Below are positions 34,118-43,500 of a stretch of DNA of 64,000 nucleotides, one piece after another. The stretch is from Sphingobacteriia bacterium. Its GTDB lineage: Bacteria; Bacteroidota; Bacteroidia; Chitinophagales; Chitinophagaceae. The position numbers and the translations under genes are program-made. Location: positions 124,001 to 188,000 of the forward strand of contig JAFKLS010000016.1 in the NCBI GenBank assembly GCA_017304675.1. Direction: 5' to 3'. Position 1 is the stretch's first letter. Each line of letters opens with the position of its first letter. The notes below the pieces were generated by a model. The model worked only from the letters and a program-made list of their open reading frames with translations, was not told the origin of the DNA and searched no databases.

Positions 34118-35149
34118 ATGCAAAAGTGGAATTGGAAACATATTGCTGTACAAACTTTTTGGGTACTTCTGGGAGTATCGGGAATAGTATTGTTGGGGGC
34201 TGCTATGCAAAAAAAAGAACAACAAACCTGCAAAGAAGTACATATTGAAATTGAAGGACCACAACAGCAAGTGTTTATTGATGAAAAAGATGTATTGCAA
34301 TTGATTAATAGTACCGGAAATATTGAGACAAAGAAATTAGCGCAGATAGATTTGAAATCATTAGAAACTGCTTTGGGAAAAAACCTCTGGATTAAAAATG
34401 CAGAACTGTTTTTAGACAATAAAAATGTATTGAACGTACGCATTACAGAAAGAGAACCTGTAGCCAGGGTATTTACGGCAGACGGAGAATCTTTTTATGT
34501 TGACTCAAATGCATTGCGGTTGCCCTTGAGCGATAAACTGGCAGCAAGAGTGCCGGTGTTTACCAATTTTTCGGGCAATAAACAACAAATGTCAATTGCC
34601 GATAGTGCAGTGTTAAAGGAAGTAGTGGCAATGGGTAATTATATTATGAAAGATAGTTTTTGGATGGCGCAGGTATCACAAATTTATATCACTCCAGGCG
34701 CAACCTTTGAAATAGTGCCCACATTGGGAGATGAACTGATAGAGTTTGGCAGTACTGAAGACCTTGAAAAAAAATTTAATAAACTATACTCTTTTTACAA
34801 ACAGGCCTGGCTGCAGAACGGTATAAATCGGTATGAAAAAATAAACTTACAATATAAAGATCAGGTAGTGGCCGTTTTAAAAGGGTCTGTAAGAATAAAA
34901 ACAGATACCACAAAAGCTTCTCTTTTGTTGGATAACACCAACATACTTGGAAGCATAGAGCCTGCCAGGAACAATAAAACCCTTGCAGATAGTAGCTTGA
35001 AGCTGAATAAAAAATTGATTGACAATAAACAAAATAAAAAAGTAAATAAAACGTTATCAAATAGTCGTGGCGGAAAAGAGCAGCATCAAACTGCACCTCC
35101 TGCCACAATACCCAAAAAACAACCCAAAGCTGTAATGCTTAAACAGTAA
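34118..35149 (+). CDS. ftsQ: cell division protein FtsQ/DivIB-like
   Basis: A 343-residue bitopic protein: membrane helix at about residues 10-29 (VQTFWVLLGVSGIVLLG), then a POTRA-like domain (VFIDEKDVLQLI, LGKNLWIKNAELFLDNKNVLNVRITEREPVARV) and the beta domain (SFYVDSNALRLPL). FtsQ links the divisome parts on the periplasmic side. The C-terminal tail of about 70 residues is Lys/Asn/Gln-rich and probably disordered. Position between murC and ftsA supports the call. Confidence 0.88.
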   Translation: MQKWNWKHIAVQTFWVLLGVSGIVLLGAAMQKKEQQTCKEVHIEIEGPQQQVFIDEKDVLQLINSTGNIETKKLAQIDLKSLETALGKNLWIKNAELFLDNKNVLNVRITEREPVARVFTADGESFYVDSNALRLPLSDKLAARVPVFTNFSGNKQQMSIADSAVLKEVVAMGNYIMKDSFWMAQVSQIYITPGATFEIVPTLGDELIEFGSTEDLEKKFNKLYSFYKQAWLQNGINRYEKINLQYKDQVVAVLKGSVRIKTDTTKASLLLDNTNILGSIEPARNNKTLADSSLKLNKKLIDNKQNKKVNKTLSNSRGGKEQHQTAPPATIPKKQPKAVMLKQ

Positions 35150-35210
35150 GCCTTACAGAAGAAAGTTGATAGAATCCGAGACCCTTGATAAACGCAAAAC
35201 CGAACCAGAT

Positions 35211-36584
35211 ATGACAAACAATGAAGCACCCATTATTGTAGGATTGGATATTGGCACTACAAAGATTGCTGCCATTGCCGGAAGAAAAAACGAGCATGGT
35301 AAATTAGAAATCCTTGGTTTCGGCAGGGCCAATAGCAGTGGTGTTCAGCATGGGCAGGTGCTGAATATAGATCAAACCATTAAAGCCATACATCAGGCAC
35401 TTCAAAATTGCTACGATAGTAATCCCGATTTAGAGATCAATGAAGTATATGTTGGTATTGCAGGCCATCACATTAAAAGCCTGCAAACCCGTGGAGATAT
35501 TGTTCGCCAGGACCCTGAAAATGAAATACAGCGTTTTGAGATCGATCAGTTAATGGACAACCAGCGCAAAACTTTTATTCCGGCCGGAGACCAGATCATA
35601 GATGTTATTCCCCAGGAATTTTATGTAGATAATATTCAAAACATTAAAGACCCCGTTGGATACAATGGTGTGAAGGTTGGTGCCAACTTTCATATTATTA
35701 CCGGCGACAGGAATGCTATCAGAAATATCAATCGCGCTGTTGAAAGAAGCGGGCTTAAAACAAAAGACCTTGTACTGCAACCACTGGCATCTGCATCTGC
35801 CGTAATGAGCGATATTGATATGGAAGCCGGTGTTGCAATTTTAGATATTGGCGGTGGAACCAGTGATCTCGCTGTTTTCTACGAAGGTATTCTAAAGCAT
35901 ACTGCTGTTATTCCCTTTGGAGGAGAGAATATTACCAACGATATCCGAATGGGCTTGGGCGTGTTAAAACAACAGGCAGAAGCTATGAAAGTACAGTTTG
36001 GCAGTGCCCTTGCAGATGAAGCGAAAACAAATGCATTCATTACCATACCTGGTTTAAAAGGCATGCCGGCCAAAGAAATTAGCGTTAAAAACCTGGCACA
36101 GATTATCCAGGCAAGAATGAGTGAGATACTAGATTTTGTTTCTTATCATTTAAAACAGGTAGGCTTAGATAGCCGCGCATTGAACGGCGGTATCATTCTT
36201 ACCGGCGGTGGATCGCAGTTAAAGCATTTAATTCAACTTACAGAATATACAACAGGGTTGAATGCCCGTATCGGATTGCCTAACGAACATTTAGCCCCCA
36301 ATCATATAGAAGAACTGAAGAAGCCAATGTATGCCACTTGTTTGGGCTTGATATTAAAAGGCTATAGCGATTATGAACACAGGAACAAACAGTTTACAGA
36401 TACTTTTAAAAGAGTAGAAGTACCCAAAAAATTAACTGTTGAAAAAGAACAGATAGCAGAAATGCCTGCCGAACCTGTAATGGTTGATGTGAAAGAAAGA
36501 GGCAGGAAAATAAAATTCTGGGATAAGTTTAAAGATAACCTGATAGATCTGTTCAAAGAAGAAGAAGACCAAGTAATAAAATAA
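35211..36584 (+). CDS. ftsA: cell division protein FtsA
   Basis: Actin-like ATPase that anchors FtsZ to the membrane. The 457-residue protein has the phosphate-1 motif VGLDIGTTKIAAIAG, the 1C domain (INEVYVGIAGHHIKSL), phosphate-2 (VAILDIGGGTSDLAVF) and the adenosine motif (GGIILTGGGSQL). The C-terminus (FWDKFKDNLIDLFKEE) forms the amphipathic membrane-targeting helix. The ATG at 35211 is used; the TTG at 35166 would add 15 charged residues before the conserved start. Confidence 0.95.
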   Translation: MTNNEAPIIVGLDIGTTKIAAIAGRKNEHGKLEILGFGRANSSGVQHGQVLNIDQTIKAIHQALQNCYDSNPDLEINEVYVGIAGHHIKSLQTRGDIVRQDPENEIQRFEIDQLMDNQRKTFIPAGDQIIDVIPQEFYVDNIQNIKDPVGYNGVKVGANFHIITGDRNAIRNINRAVERSGLKTKDLVLQPLASASAVMSDIDMEAGVAILDIGGGTSDLAVFYEGILKHTAVIPFGGENITNDIRMGLGVLKQQAEAMKVQFGSALADEAKTNAFITIPGLKGMPAKEISVKNLAQIIQARMSEILDFVSYHLKQVGLDSRALNGGIILTGGGSQLKHLIQLTEYTTGLNARIGLPNEHLAPNHIEELKKPMYATCLGLILKGYSDYEHRNKQFTDTFKRVEVPKKLTVEKEQIAEMPAEPVMVDVKERGRKIKFWDKFKDNLIDLFKEEEDQVIK

Positions 36585-36662
36585 GTTTCAAGTTGCATGT
36601 TTAAGGTTTCAAGTTATAAAAAAGCAAGAACCTTAAACTTGAAACTTTGAACTTCAAACATA
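36583..36662. repeat. inverted heptad arrays between ftsA and ftsZ
   Basis: Five degenerate 7-base units (AAGTTTC, AAGTTGC, ATGTTTA, AGGTTTC, AAGTTAT) start within the ftsA stop codon. After an 11-base A-rich spacer come inverted units (AAACTTG, AAACTTT, GAACTTC, AAACATA). Perfect inner pairing GTTTAAGGTT (36599-36608) with AACCTTAAAC (36629-36638), and outer pairing GTTTCAAGTT (36585-36594) with AACTTGAAAC (36636-36645), allow competing hairpins in the ftsA-ftsZ message. Confidence 0.7.
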
Positions 36663-36720
36663 ATTAATCCAAACCTAGTTAAACCGGTACATCTACTTAC
36701 TAACCGTTAAACCGTAGTCT

Positions 36721-38598
36721 ATGATTCATTTTGATCTTCCAAAGCAAAAATCATCCATCATTAAAGTATTAGGAGTTGGTGGTGGTGGAAGCAATGCTGT
36801 AAATTTTATGCATGCTCAGAATATTGAGGGTGTTGATTTTATTATTTGCAACACAGATGCTAAAGCTATTGAGCAAAGCAATATTCCCAATAAAATACAA
36901 TTAGGCCCACACCTTACGCAGGGGTTAGGCGCTGGTGCTAATCCGGAAGTAGGAAAAGCTGCCACAGAAGAATCCCTGCAAGAAATAAAAAGTATTTTAG
37001 AAGTTAATACAAAAATGGCCTTTATAACTGCAGGCATGGGTGGCGGAACCGGTACAGGTGGCGCTCCTATTGTTGCACAGCTGTGTAAAGAAATGGGCAT
37101 TTTAACGGTTGGTATCATTACTACTCCGTTTGCATTCGAAGGGCCTCGCCGTATGCAGCAGGCCGAAGAAGGTATCAGGGCCTTAAAACCTTATGTTGAT
37201 ACATTGCTCGTAATCAGCAATGATAAATTGCGTATGCAATACGGTAATTTGAAAATGAAAGAGGCTTTCGGAAAAGCAGATAATGTTTTAGCTACAGCAG
37301 CCAAGTGTATTACAGATATCATTAACAGCCGCGGCCACATTATTGTAGACTTTGCCGATGTATGCACTGTTATGAAGAGTGGTGGCGTAGCCATTTTAGG
37401 CAAAGCTGAGGTAGAAGGAGAAAACAGGGCACAGCAAGCTATAGAAGAAGCACTGAACTCCCCATTACTGAATGATAACGACATAAGAGGAGCTAAATGG
37501 ATATTGATCAATATCAACAGTGCCGAAGGTGAACATGAATGCACGATGGATGAATTGGAAATAATTAATAATTACCTGCGCTTACAGGCCGGTGAGAATG
37601 CGGATGTAATTGTAGGGATGGGTTACGACAATTCACTCGACAGGAAGATAGGCATTACCTTAATTGCTACCGGTTTTGAACACAAAGATCCTTTTAATAA
37701 ACCTGCAACAACAAAACAGCCGGAAGTTAAACAGGAAAAAATTGTGATGACGCTGAACCTGGAGGCTGAAGAAAAAAAGGCTGAAGAGAAGCCTGCTTTA
37801 CAACAACAAGCCATACCGTTTGAAGAGCACGATCCGTATGCGCCATCTATTAATCATGCGATAATGGAGGAAGAAAGTATCTCTTTGTTTGAACAGCATG
37901 AGCTGAGTTTTTCTCTTACAGAAGAAGATAGAGAAGCAATGCTGGATGCAAGAGAAACAGAAATTGTTCATTATGAATTAAGCACTTCTTTCGAGGCGGA
38001 ATCTGTGATAGAACAGGCAAAAGAAGAAAAGCCGGAAGAAGCGAAAAAAGAGGAAGTAAACCCTTTAATAGATTTTGTAGTAAATGAAAGGCCGGCAACA
38101 CCTGCCAATAACTTTTTAAGCAAACCGTTAAATATATATGCAAGTGCTGAAGAAGAATCGCTAAGCACACCTATTGCAAAAGCTGAAGCGTTGGAAGATA
38201 AGAAACCTGATTTTGAGTGGGAACATAAAAAAGAAGAAGAGCAGGAAGAAAAGGCTATTCAATTTGAAGTAAAAGAGAAGCAAGATGAAATAGAAGTGCC
38301 TGTAGCCCAAATGAACAAGCAGGAAGCAATTATTGATGAAGGTTTGGAAGAACAACGCAAAAAAGCTGCAGAACGGTTACAGAAATTAAGAAATCTTTCT
38401 TTTAATATGAACAATGCAGACCCCAATAACGAGTTCGATAGTGTTCCGGCATATATCCGAAGGAACATGGAGTTATTCGGTAATACACTTACATCTGTTG
38501 AAAATTTTTATAGCAAATATACCGTGGGGAAAGACGAGAATGATAACACTCAGATTTCCACACTCAATACATTTTTAGAAGGCAAAAAGCCGGATTAA
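36721..38598 (+). CDS. ftsZ: cell division protein FtsZ with long acidic C-terminal linker
   Basis: Tubulin-like GTPase forming the division ring. The conserved core is residues 1-323: VLGVGGGGSNAVN, the tubulin signature GGGTGTG at 107-113, and NVDFADVCTVM-type synergy residues (here IIVDFADVCTVMKSGG). The protein is 625 residues, far above the roughly 380 of E. coli. The extra length is a Glu/Lys/Ala-rich linker of about 250 residues. The FtsA-binding peptide appears as VPAYIRRN at 575-582, not at the very end: another 43 residues follow. A strong terminator closes the cluster. Confidence 0.96.
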   Translation: MIHFDLPKQKSSIIKVLGVGGGGSNAVNFMHAQNIEGVDFIICNTDAKAIEQSNIPNKIQLGPHLTQGLGAGANPEVGKAATEESLQEIKSILEVNTKMAFITAGMGGGTGTGGAPIVAQLCKEMGILTVGIITTPFAFEGPRRMQQAEEGIRALKPYVDTLLVISNDKLRMQYGNLKMKEAFGKADNVLATAAKCITDIINSRGHIIVDFADVCTVMKSGGVAILGKAEVEGENRAQQAIEEALNSPLLNDNDIRGAKWILININSAEGEHECTMDELEIINNYLRLQAGENADVIVGMGYDNSLDRKIGITLIATGFEHKDPFNKPATTKQPEVKQEKIVMTLNLEAEEKKAEEKPALQQQAIPFEEHDPYAPSINHAIMEEESISLFEQHELSFSLTEEDREAMLDARETEIVHYELSTSFEAESVIEQAKEEKPEEAKKEEVNPLIDFVVNERPATPANNFLSKPLNIYASAEEESLSTPIAKAEALEDKKPDFEWEHKKEEEQEEKAIQFEVKEKQDEIEVPVAQMNKQEAIIDEGLEEQRKKAAERLQKLRNLSFNMNNADPNNEFDSVPAYIRRNMELFGNTLTSVENFYSKYTVGKDENDNTQISTLNTFLEGKKPD

Positions 38599-38629
38599 AC
38601 TTTTAATGAAGGGTGTTTTTAGATGTATC

Positions 38630-38657
38630 CCCTCCGACCTGGTCGGAGGGTTTTTTT
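38630..38657 (+). terminator. terminator after ftsZ
   Basis: Perfect GC-rich palindrome (CCCTCCGAC with GTCGGAGGG around CTG) followed by seven T; it ends the dcw cluster. Confidence 0.95.
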
Positions 38658-38745
38658 GTTATATATATTAACTGAATATTGTTTCTTTATTAAAATATCC
38701 TTAAATTGCCAAAATTGAGATTTAACCAAACACTGCTTGACCAAT

Positions 38746-38761
38746 ATGAACTATTGTTCAT
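38746..38761. promoter_or_regulatory. small palindrome upstream of the ECF sigma gene
   Basis: ATGAAC and GTTCAT flank a TATT centre, 17 bases before the sigma factor ATG. It could be an operator or a leader hairpin; no known regulator is implied. Confidence 0.3.
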
Positions 38762-38778
38762 TTTATTAATAATTGCTT

Positions 38779-39342
38779 ATGAGTTGGCAAATGCAAAATG
38801 CAGAGGATCTGGCTCTTATTAAACTTTTAAATGCAGGGGATGAGGCTGCATTTGATAGAGTCTACACAAAATATTGGGGAGAGTTATTTGGTGCTGCATA
38901 TAATATTCTTCAGGATAAGGGCATTTGTGAAGATATAGTGCATGATGCTTTTTTACAATTATGGAAGAATAGGGTTACCATCAATATAAAAACTTCGCTC
39001 CGGGCCTATTTACATGCTATTGCACGCTATGCGGTATTTAAAACTATTAAAGCAGGGAAAATACGAAACAGCCTTTTTAATGAAATTGAACATGGCGCAC
39101 ATATAGAGGCTTCCCCGGAAGATTTGTTGTTTCAAAAAAATATCAATGAACAAATTGCAGGTATCATAGCTTCCTTACCAGATAAATGCAGAACAGTTTA
39201 CCAGCTTAGTCGGGAAGAGCAGCTTTCACATAAAGAAATAGCTTCACAATTAAATATTTCTACGAAAACGGTAGAGAACCATTTAACTATTGCCTTAAAA
39301 AGATTGCGATTGGTAATGAATGAAATGGGCATCTTCTTATAA
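38779..39342 (+). CDS. ECF-type RNA polymerase sigma factor
   Basis: A 187-residue sigma-70 factor of the Bacteroidota extracytoplasmic family. Region 2 (LLNAGDEAAFDRVYTKYW, EDIVHDAFLQLWKNR) and region 4 with its helix-turn-helix (HKEIASQLNISTKTVENHL) are complete. It is followed by a FecR anti-sigma gene and a SusC gene with an STN domain, so it is probably released when substrate binds the transporter. The ATG at 38779 is used rather than the TTG two codons upstream. Confidence 0.94.
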   Translation: MSWQMQNAEDLALIKLLNAGDEAAFDRVYTKYWGELFGAAYNILQDKGICEDIVHDAFLQLWKNRVTINIKTSLRAYLHAIARYAVFKTIKAGKIRNSLFNEIEHGAHIEASPEDLLFQKNINEQIAGIIASLPDKCRTVYQLSREEQLSHKEIASQLNISTKTVENHLTIALKRLRLVMNEMGIFL

Positions 39343-39370
39343 CCATTCATGCTCTTCTATTAAACTATTT

Positions 39371-39402
39371 CAAAAATTTTTTTTTTTCGATTAGGGGATT
39401 TT
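39371..39402 (+). promoter_or_regulatory. A/T tract and GGGG element between sigma and fecR genes
   Basis: Five A, eleven T, then CGATTAGGGG and a second T-rich stretch. Similar sequences stand between ECF sigma and FecR genes in other Bacteroidota as far as I recall, so this may be the sigma factor's own target promoter. That is inference. Confidence 0.3.
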
Positions 39403-39441
39403 AACCTTTTTTAACTCTTCATATAAACTCAACAAAATAAA

Positions 39442-40434
39442 GTGAGTAAACACACATTTTTGCTACTGATTGATAAGTTCTTGTCAGGAAAAACAACTGA
39501 TGAAGAAAATAACTTATTAGAGCAATATTACCAGAATGCCCGGAAAAAGAGTAATGCATGGGAGGAGTTGCCTTTACACGAAAAAGAAGCAGTAGAAATT
39601 AGAATAAGACAAAGATTAAATAAATCAATTCATAGAGAAGAGCTACCTGCTGCCCGTTTTACCCAGGCAATACCTTTAAAAAGAATAATATCAATAGCAG
39701 CTGTTTTTATATTGATAATTGGTAGTGGGTATTTATTTAGAAATGAAATAGAAACTTATTTATGGCCTGCACACCAAATAAATGTTGTTACGGCCAATAG
39801 TGAAAGAAAAATAGTGCATTTGCCTGATGGATCAATCGTATGGATAGAACCGGGCAGCTCTTTTAAATACCCGGATAAGTTCGCATCCGCAACAAGGGAA
39901 GTTGAGCTAACGGGAGAAGCTTTTTTTGAAGTAGCAAAAAATAAAGACAAGCCATTTCTTATTCATACCAATAAAATAACCACAAAAGTATTGGGTACAA
40001 GTTTTAATGTTAAAGCATATGACTCAACACTTGCAAAAGTAGTTGTGGTAACAGGAAGGGTAGAAGTTAACATTAATGGGAATAGAGATGAGGATAAGGT
40101 TGTATTAACACCAAATCAATCGGCTACTTATGTTGCTAAAACAAATACGTTATTGCAAACTAAGATTAACAACACAGCTTTTTTTTCTGAGCGACAAAAT
40201 GGCCATTTCGTATACCGCGGTGAATCGGTTGAAAATGTGGTGAGCGATATAGAAAAAAATTACAATGTAACTATCCTGTTAAAAGGAAACATAAAGCAAT
40301 GCACTTTTTATGGCGACTTTAACATGCAACAGGAAATAGAAAAAGTATTGGCTTTATTGGGAGCTGCACTAAATGCAACTGTTGAAAAAAATGCTCATAC
40401 AAACACCTATACAATAACCGGAAAAGGCTGCTAA
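39442..40434 (+). CDS. FecR-family anti-sigma factor
   Basis: A 330-residue inner-membrane protein that holds the ECF sigma factor and relays a signal from the outer-membrane transporter. Cytoplasmic N-terminal part (residues 1-75), one membrane helix (about 78-97, IISIAAVFILIIGSGYLF), FecR domain (about 112-215, IVHLPDGSIVWIEPGSSFKYP, GEAFFEVAKNKDKPF) and C-terminal DUF4974-like domain (GESVENVVSDIEKNYNV). The start is GTG at 39442; there is no nearby ATG, and the cytoplasmic domain would be lost otherwise. Confidence 0.93.
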   Translation: MSKHTFLLLIDKFLSGKTTDEENNLLEQYYQNARKKSNAWEELPLHEKEAVEIRIRQRLNKSIHREELPAARFTQAIPLKRIISIAAVFILIIGSGYLFRNEIETYLWPAHQINVVTANSERKIVHLPDGSIVWIEPGSSFKYPDKFASATREVELTGEAFFEVAKNKDKPFLIHTNKITTKVLGTSFNVKAYDSTLAKVVVVTGRVEVNINGNRDEDKVVLTPNQSATYVAKTNTLLQTKINNTAFFSERQNGHFVYRGESVENVVSDIEKNYNVTILLKGNIKQCTFYGDFNMQQEIEKVLALLGAALNATVEKNAHTNTYTITGKGC

Positions 40435-40489
40435 ACTTTAAAATATGAAACTGAAAAAAACACCACCTAAATAACACCTATAAACAAAA

Positions 40490-40513
40490 AGCCCTCTGCG
40501 GCAACAGAGAGCT
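40490..40513 (+). promoter_or_regulatory. leader hairpin ahead of the SusC gene
   Basis: AGCCCTCTG pairs with CAGAGAGCT (one mismatch, loop CGGCAA) 85 bases before the susC-like start. No T run follows, so it is not a simple terminator; a hairpin in this place is usual between fecR and susC genes. Confidence 0.45.
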
Positions 40514-40598
40514 ACAATACTGTTAATTTATTTACGAACACACAAGGCAAACAGATGTAATCTGCTGCTTTGTATTTTAAAACTAACGCTATAAAGGT

Positions 40599-43500
40599 AT
40601 GCAAAAAAGAGTACAATTAATATCCCTGATTGAAAAAGCTACTTTGTTTATGAAATTCTCAGTGTTTGTTTTTTCTATTATTTGTGTAACTATCATGGAC
40701 CTGAAGGCATCAGATGCCAATGCTCAGGCTGTACTTGATAAGCGTATTACGCTTAACATTAAACAGAGACCATTAAACGATGTTTTTGAAGAAATAAGCG
40801 CTCTTGCAAAAGTATCGTTTACCTACTCAGGTAATTCGGTTAACACTGATAATAAAATAAGCATTGCAGTAAAAAATGCAAAGATCAGTTACATACTGAA
40901 TAAAATATTAGCCCCGTTATCTATATCTTATGTAGTGATTGATGAAAAAATAGTTATTAGATCATCAACCAATCAGCCTAAAGCACTGCCAGAAACCATT
41001 ACAAAAACGGAAGACAACAAAGATCCCGTTTATTCATCGGAGATTAACATAACTGGTATAATAAAAAATGCCAAAGGGGAAGTGCTAAAAGGCGCTACCG
41101 TTTCGGTGAAAGGCTCCAGCCAAAAAACCACTACTGATGATAAGGGCGAATTTGAACTGAAAGGCGTAAAAGATGGAGCTACTTTAATTATATCAATGAT
41201 CGGGTATAAAACAATAGAAGTTAAAGCCAAACAAAATTTATCAATCGAATTGTTAGACCAGGTATCTGTTCTGGATGAAGTAGTCGTTACGGGTTATCAA
41301 AATATCGATAAAAAGAAGTTCACCGGAGCTGCAGTTACTTTAAAGGCAGATAGCATTAAGATAGACGGTGTAACAGATTTGAGCAGAATGCTGGAAGGAC
41401 GTGCTGCCGGCGTTTCTATTCAAAACGTATCAGGCACATTTGGAGCTGCACCTAAAGTACGTATTCGCGGTGCTACTTCTATTACGGGAGAAAATAAACC
41501 ACTTTGGGTAATTGATGGTGTTGTTCTTGAAGATATTGTTAATATCAGTAACGATCAACTTTCTAATGGAGATCCCAGTACCATGTTAGGATCTGCCGTA
41601 GCCGGTTTAAATGTTAATGATATAGAAACTTTTGATATTTTAAAAGACGCAGCGGCAGCAGCCCTATATGGTGCAAGAGCAATGAATGGTGTAATTGTAA
41701 TCACCACCAAAAAAGGGAAAATTGGTAAACCTGTAGTGTCTTATACCGGAAATTTCGGTGTGCAAATAAAACCTTCTTATGCCAATTATGATATTATGAA
41801 TGCAGCAGATCAGATGTCTGTTTATGCAGAAATAGAGCGTAAAGGGTATTTGCGTTATTCCGATTTGGTAAATGCAAGAAACTCCGGCGTATATGGTAAG
41901 CTGGCAAAGCTCTTGCAATACCCAGACGATAATGGAAATTTTGCAGTGTTGAATACAGCAGAGGCAAGACAGGCATGGCTTATGCAATATGCAAATGCCA
42001 ATACCAATTGGTTTAATATACTGTTTAAAAACTCACTTACCCAAGAACATACATTAAGTATTTCTACAGGAACAGACAAACATCAGTCATACTTTTCTGC
42101 AAGCTTTTACAATGATGAAGGGTGGACGATTGCCGATAATGTAAAACGTTATACCGTAAATGCCAGAAATAATTATGTTATTACAAATAAACTCTCTTTT
42201 GGCTTTTTGGCCAACGGATCGGTTCGCCAGCAACGTGCACCAGGCACTGAAGACAGAAAGTCAAACCCGGTAGAAGGTTCATACAGCAGAGACTTTGATA
42301 TCAATCCATTCAGTTATGCTCTCAATACAAGCAGGGTACTTACAGCTTACGATAAAAAGGGCAACCTGGAGTATTTTACAAGAGATTTTGCACCATTTAA
42401 TATTATCAACGAGATTCAAAATAACTACCTGAAGTTAAGTGTGGTAGATGTAAAATTACAAGCAAACCTATCGTATAAAATCACACCATCAATAAATTAC
42501 GAGTTTGTTGGTGCATTGCGATATGCAAAAACGGCTGAAGAGCATCAGGTACTGGAAAGCTCAAATGAGGCAAACGCTTACAGAGCTGCAGGCACTTCTA
42601 TCATTAAAGAAGCCAACCCTTTTTTATACAGAGATCCAACAGATCCGAGTACCTTGCCGGTAACGGTTTTACCTTATGGAGGCTTTTACAAAACAAAAGA
42701 CAGGCAACTCTTAAACTATACGTTTAGGAATGTATTCACTTTTAATAAATCTTTCTCAGGTAAAGATCATGTAATTAGTGCATTGGTTGGCCAGGAAGTA
42801 AAATCTGCTGATAGGCAGCTCGCAAATAATATAGGAATAGGATATCAATACAATAATGGAGGCATACCTTATATAGATTACAGGTTTATAAAGAAGATGA
42901 CCGAAAACAATGAACCCTATTATGGATTAAGCACAGAGAGAGACCGGTTTATTGCCTTTTTTGCCAATGCTTCTTATACATATAAAAGCAGGTATACTTT
43001 TTCTGGTACTGTAAGAGAAGACGGATCTAATAGATTGGGTAGCTCTCCACAAGCCAGATGGCTGCCAACCTGGACTGTTTCAGGTGTATGGAATGTTGAT
43101 AGGGAAAATTTTATGCAAAATGTTAGGGCAATCAGCCACCTGATGCTGAAATCTAGCTATGGTTTAAATGCAAGTATTGGCGATGCAACGAATACTACTG
43201 CTATTTTAAGAACAGAAATTACCAATCGCCATTATTTAACCGATCAACAAACTGCTATTAGTATTAAAAACCTTGAGAATGCCGACTTAACCTGGGAAAA
43301 GAAATATGAGTTAAACATAGGAACTGATATTGGATTGTTTAATGAAAGGTTGGGGTTGGTTTTTGATTGGTACAAGAGAAGCAGTTTTGATCTGATTCAT
43401 ACATTTAAAACATCGGGCATAGGCGGTGAGATTTATAAGGCGGCCAATTATGCCGACATGAAATCACATGGTGTGGATATTGCTATTACCGGAAAAATAA

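Noticed and set aside
33913..34443. 176-codon open frame on the minus strand spanning murC and ftsQ
   Set aside because: Ser/Cys-rich shadow of two well-identified genes, without start context or known domain.
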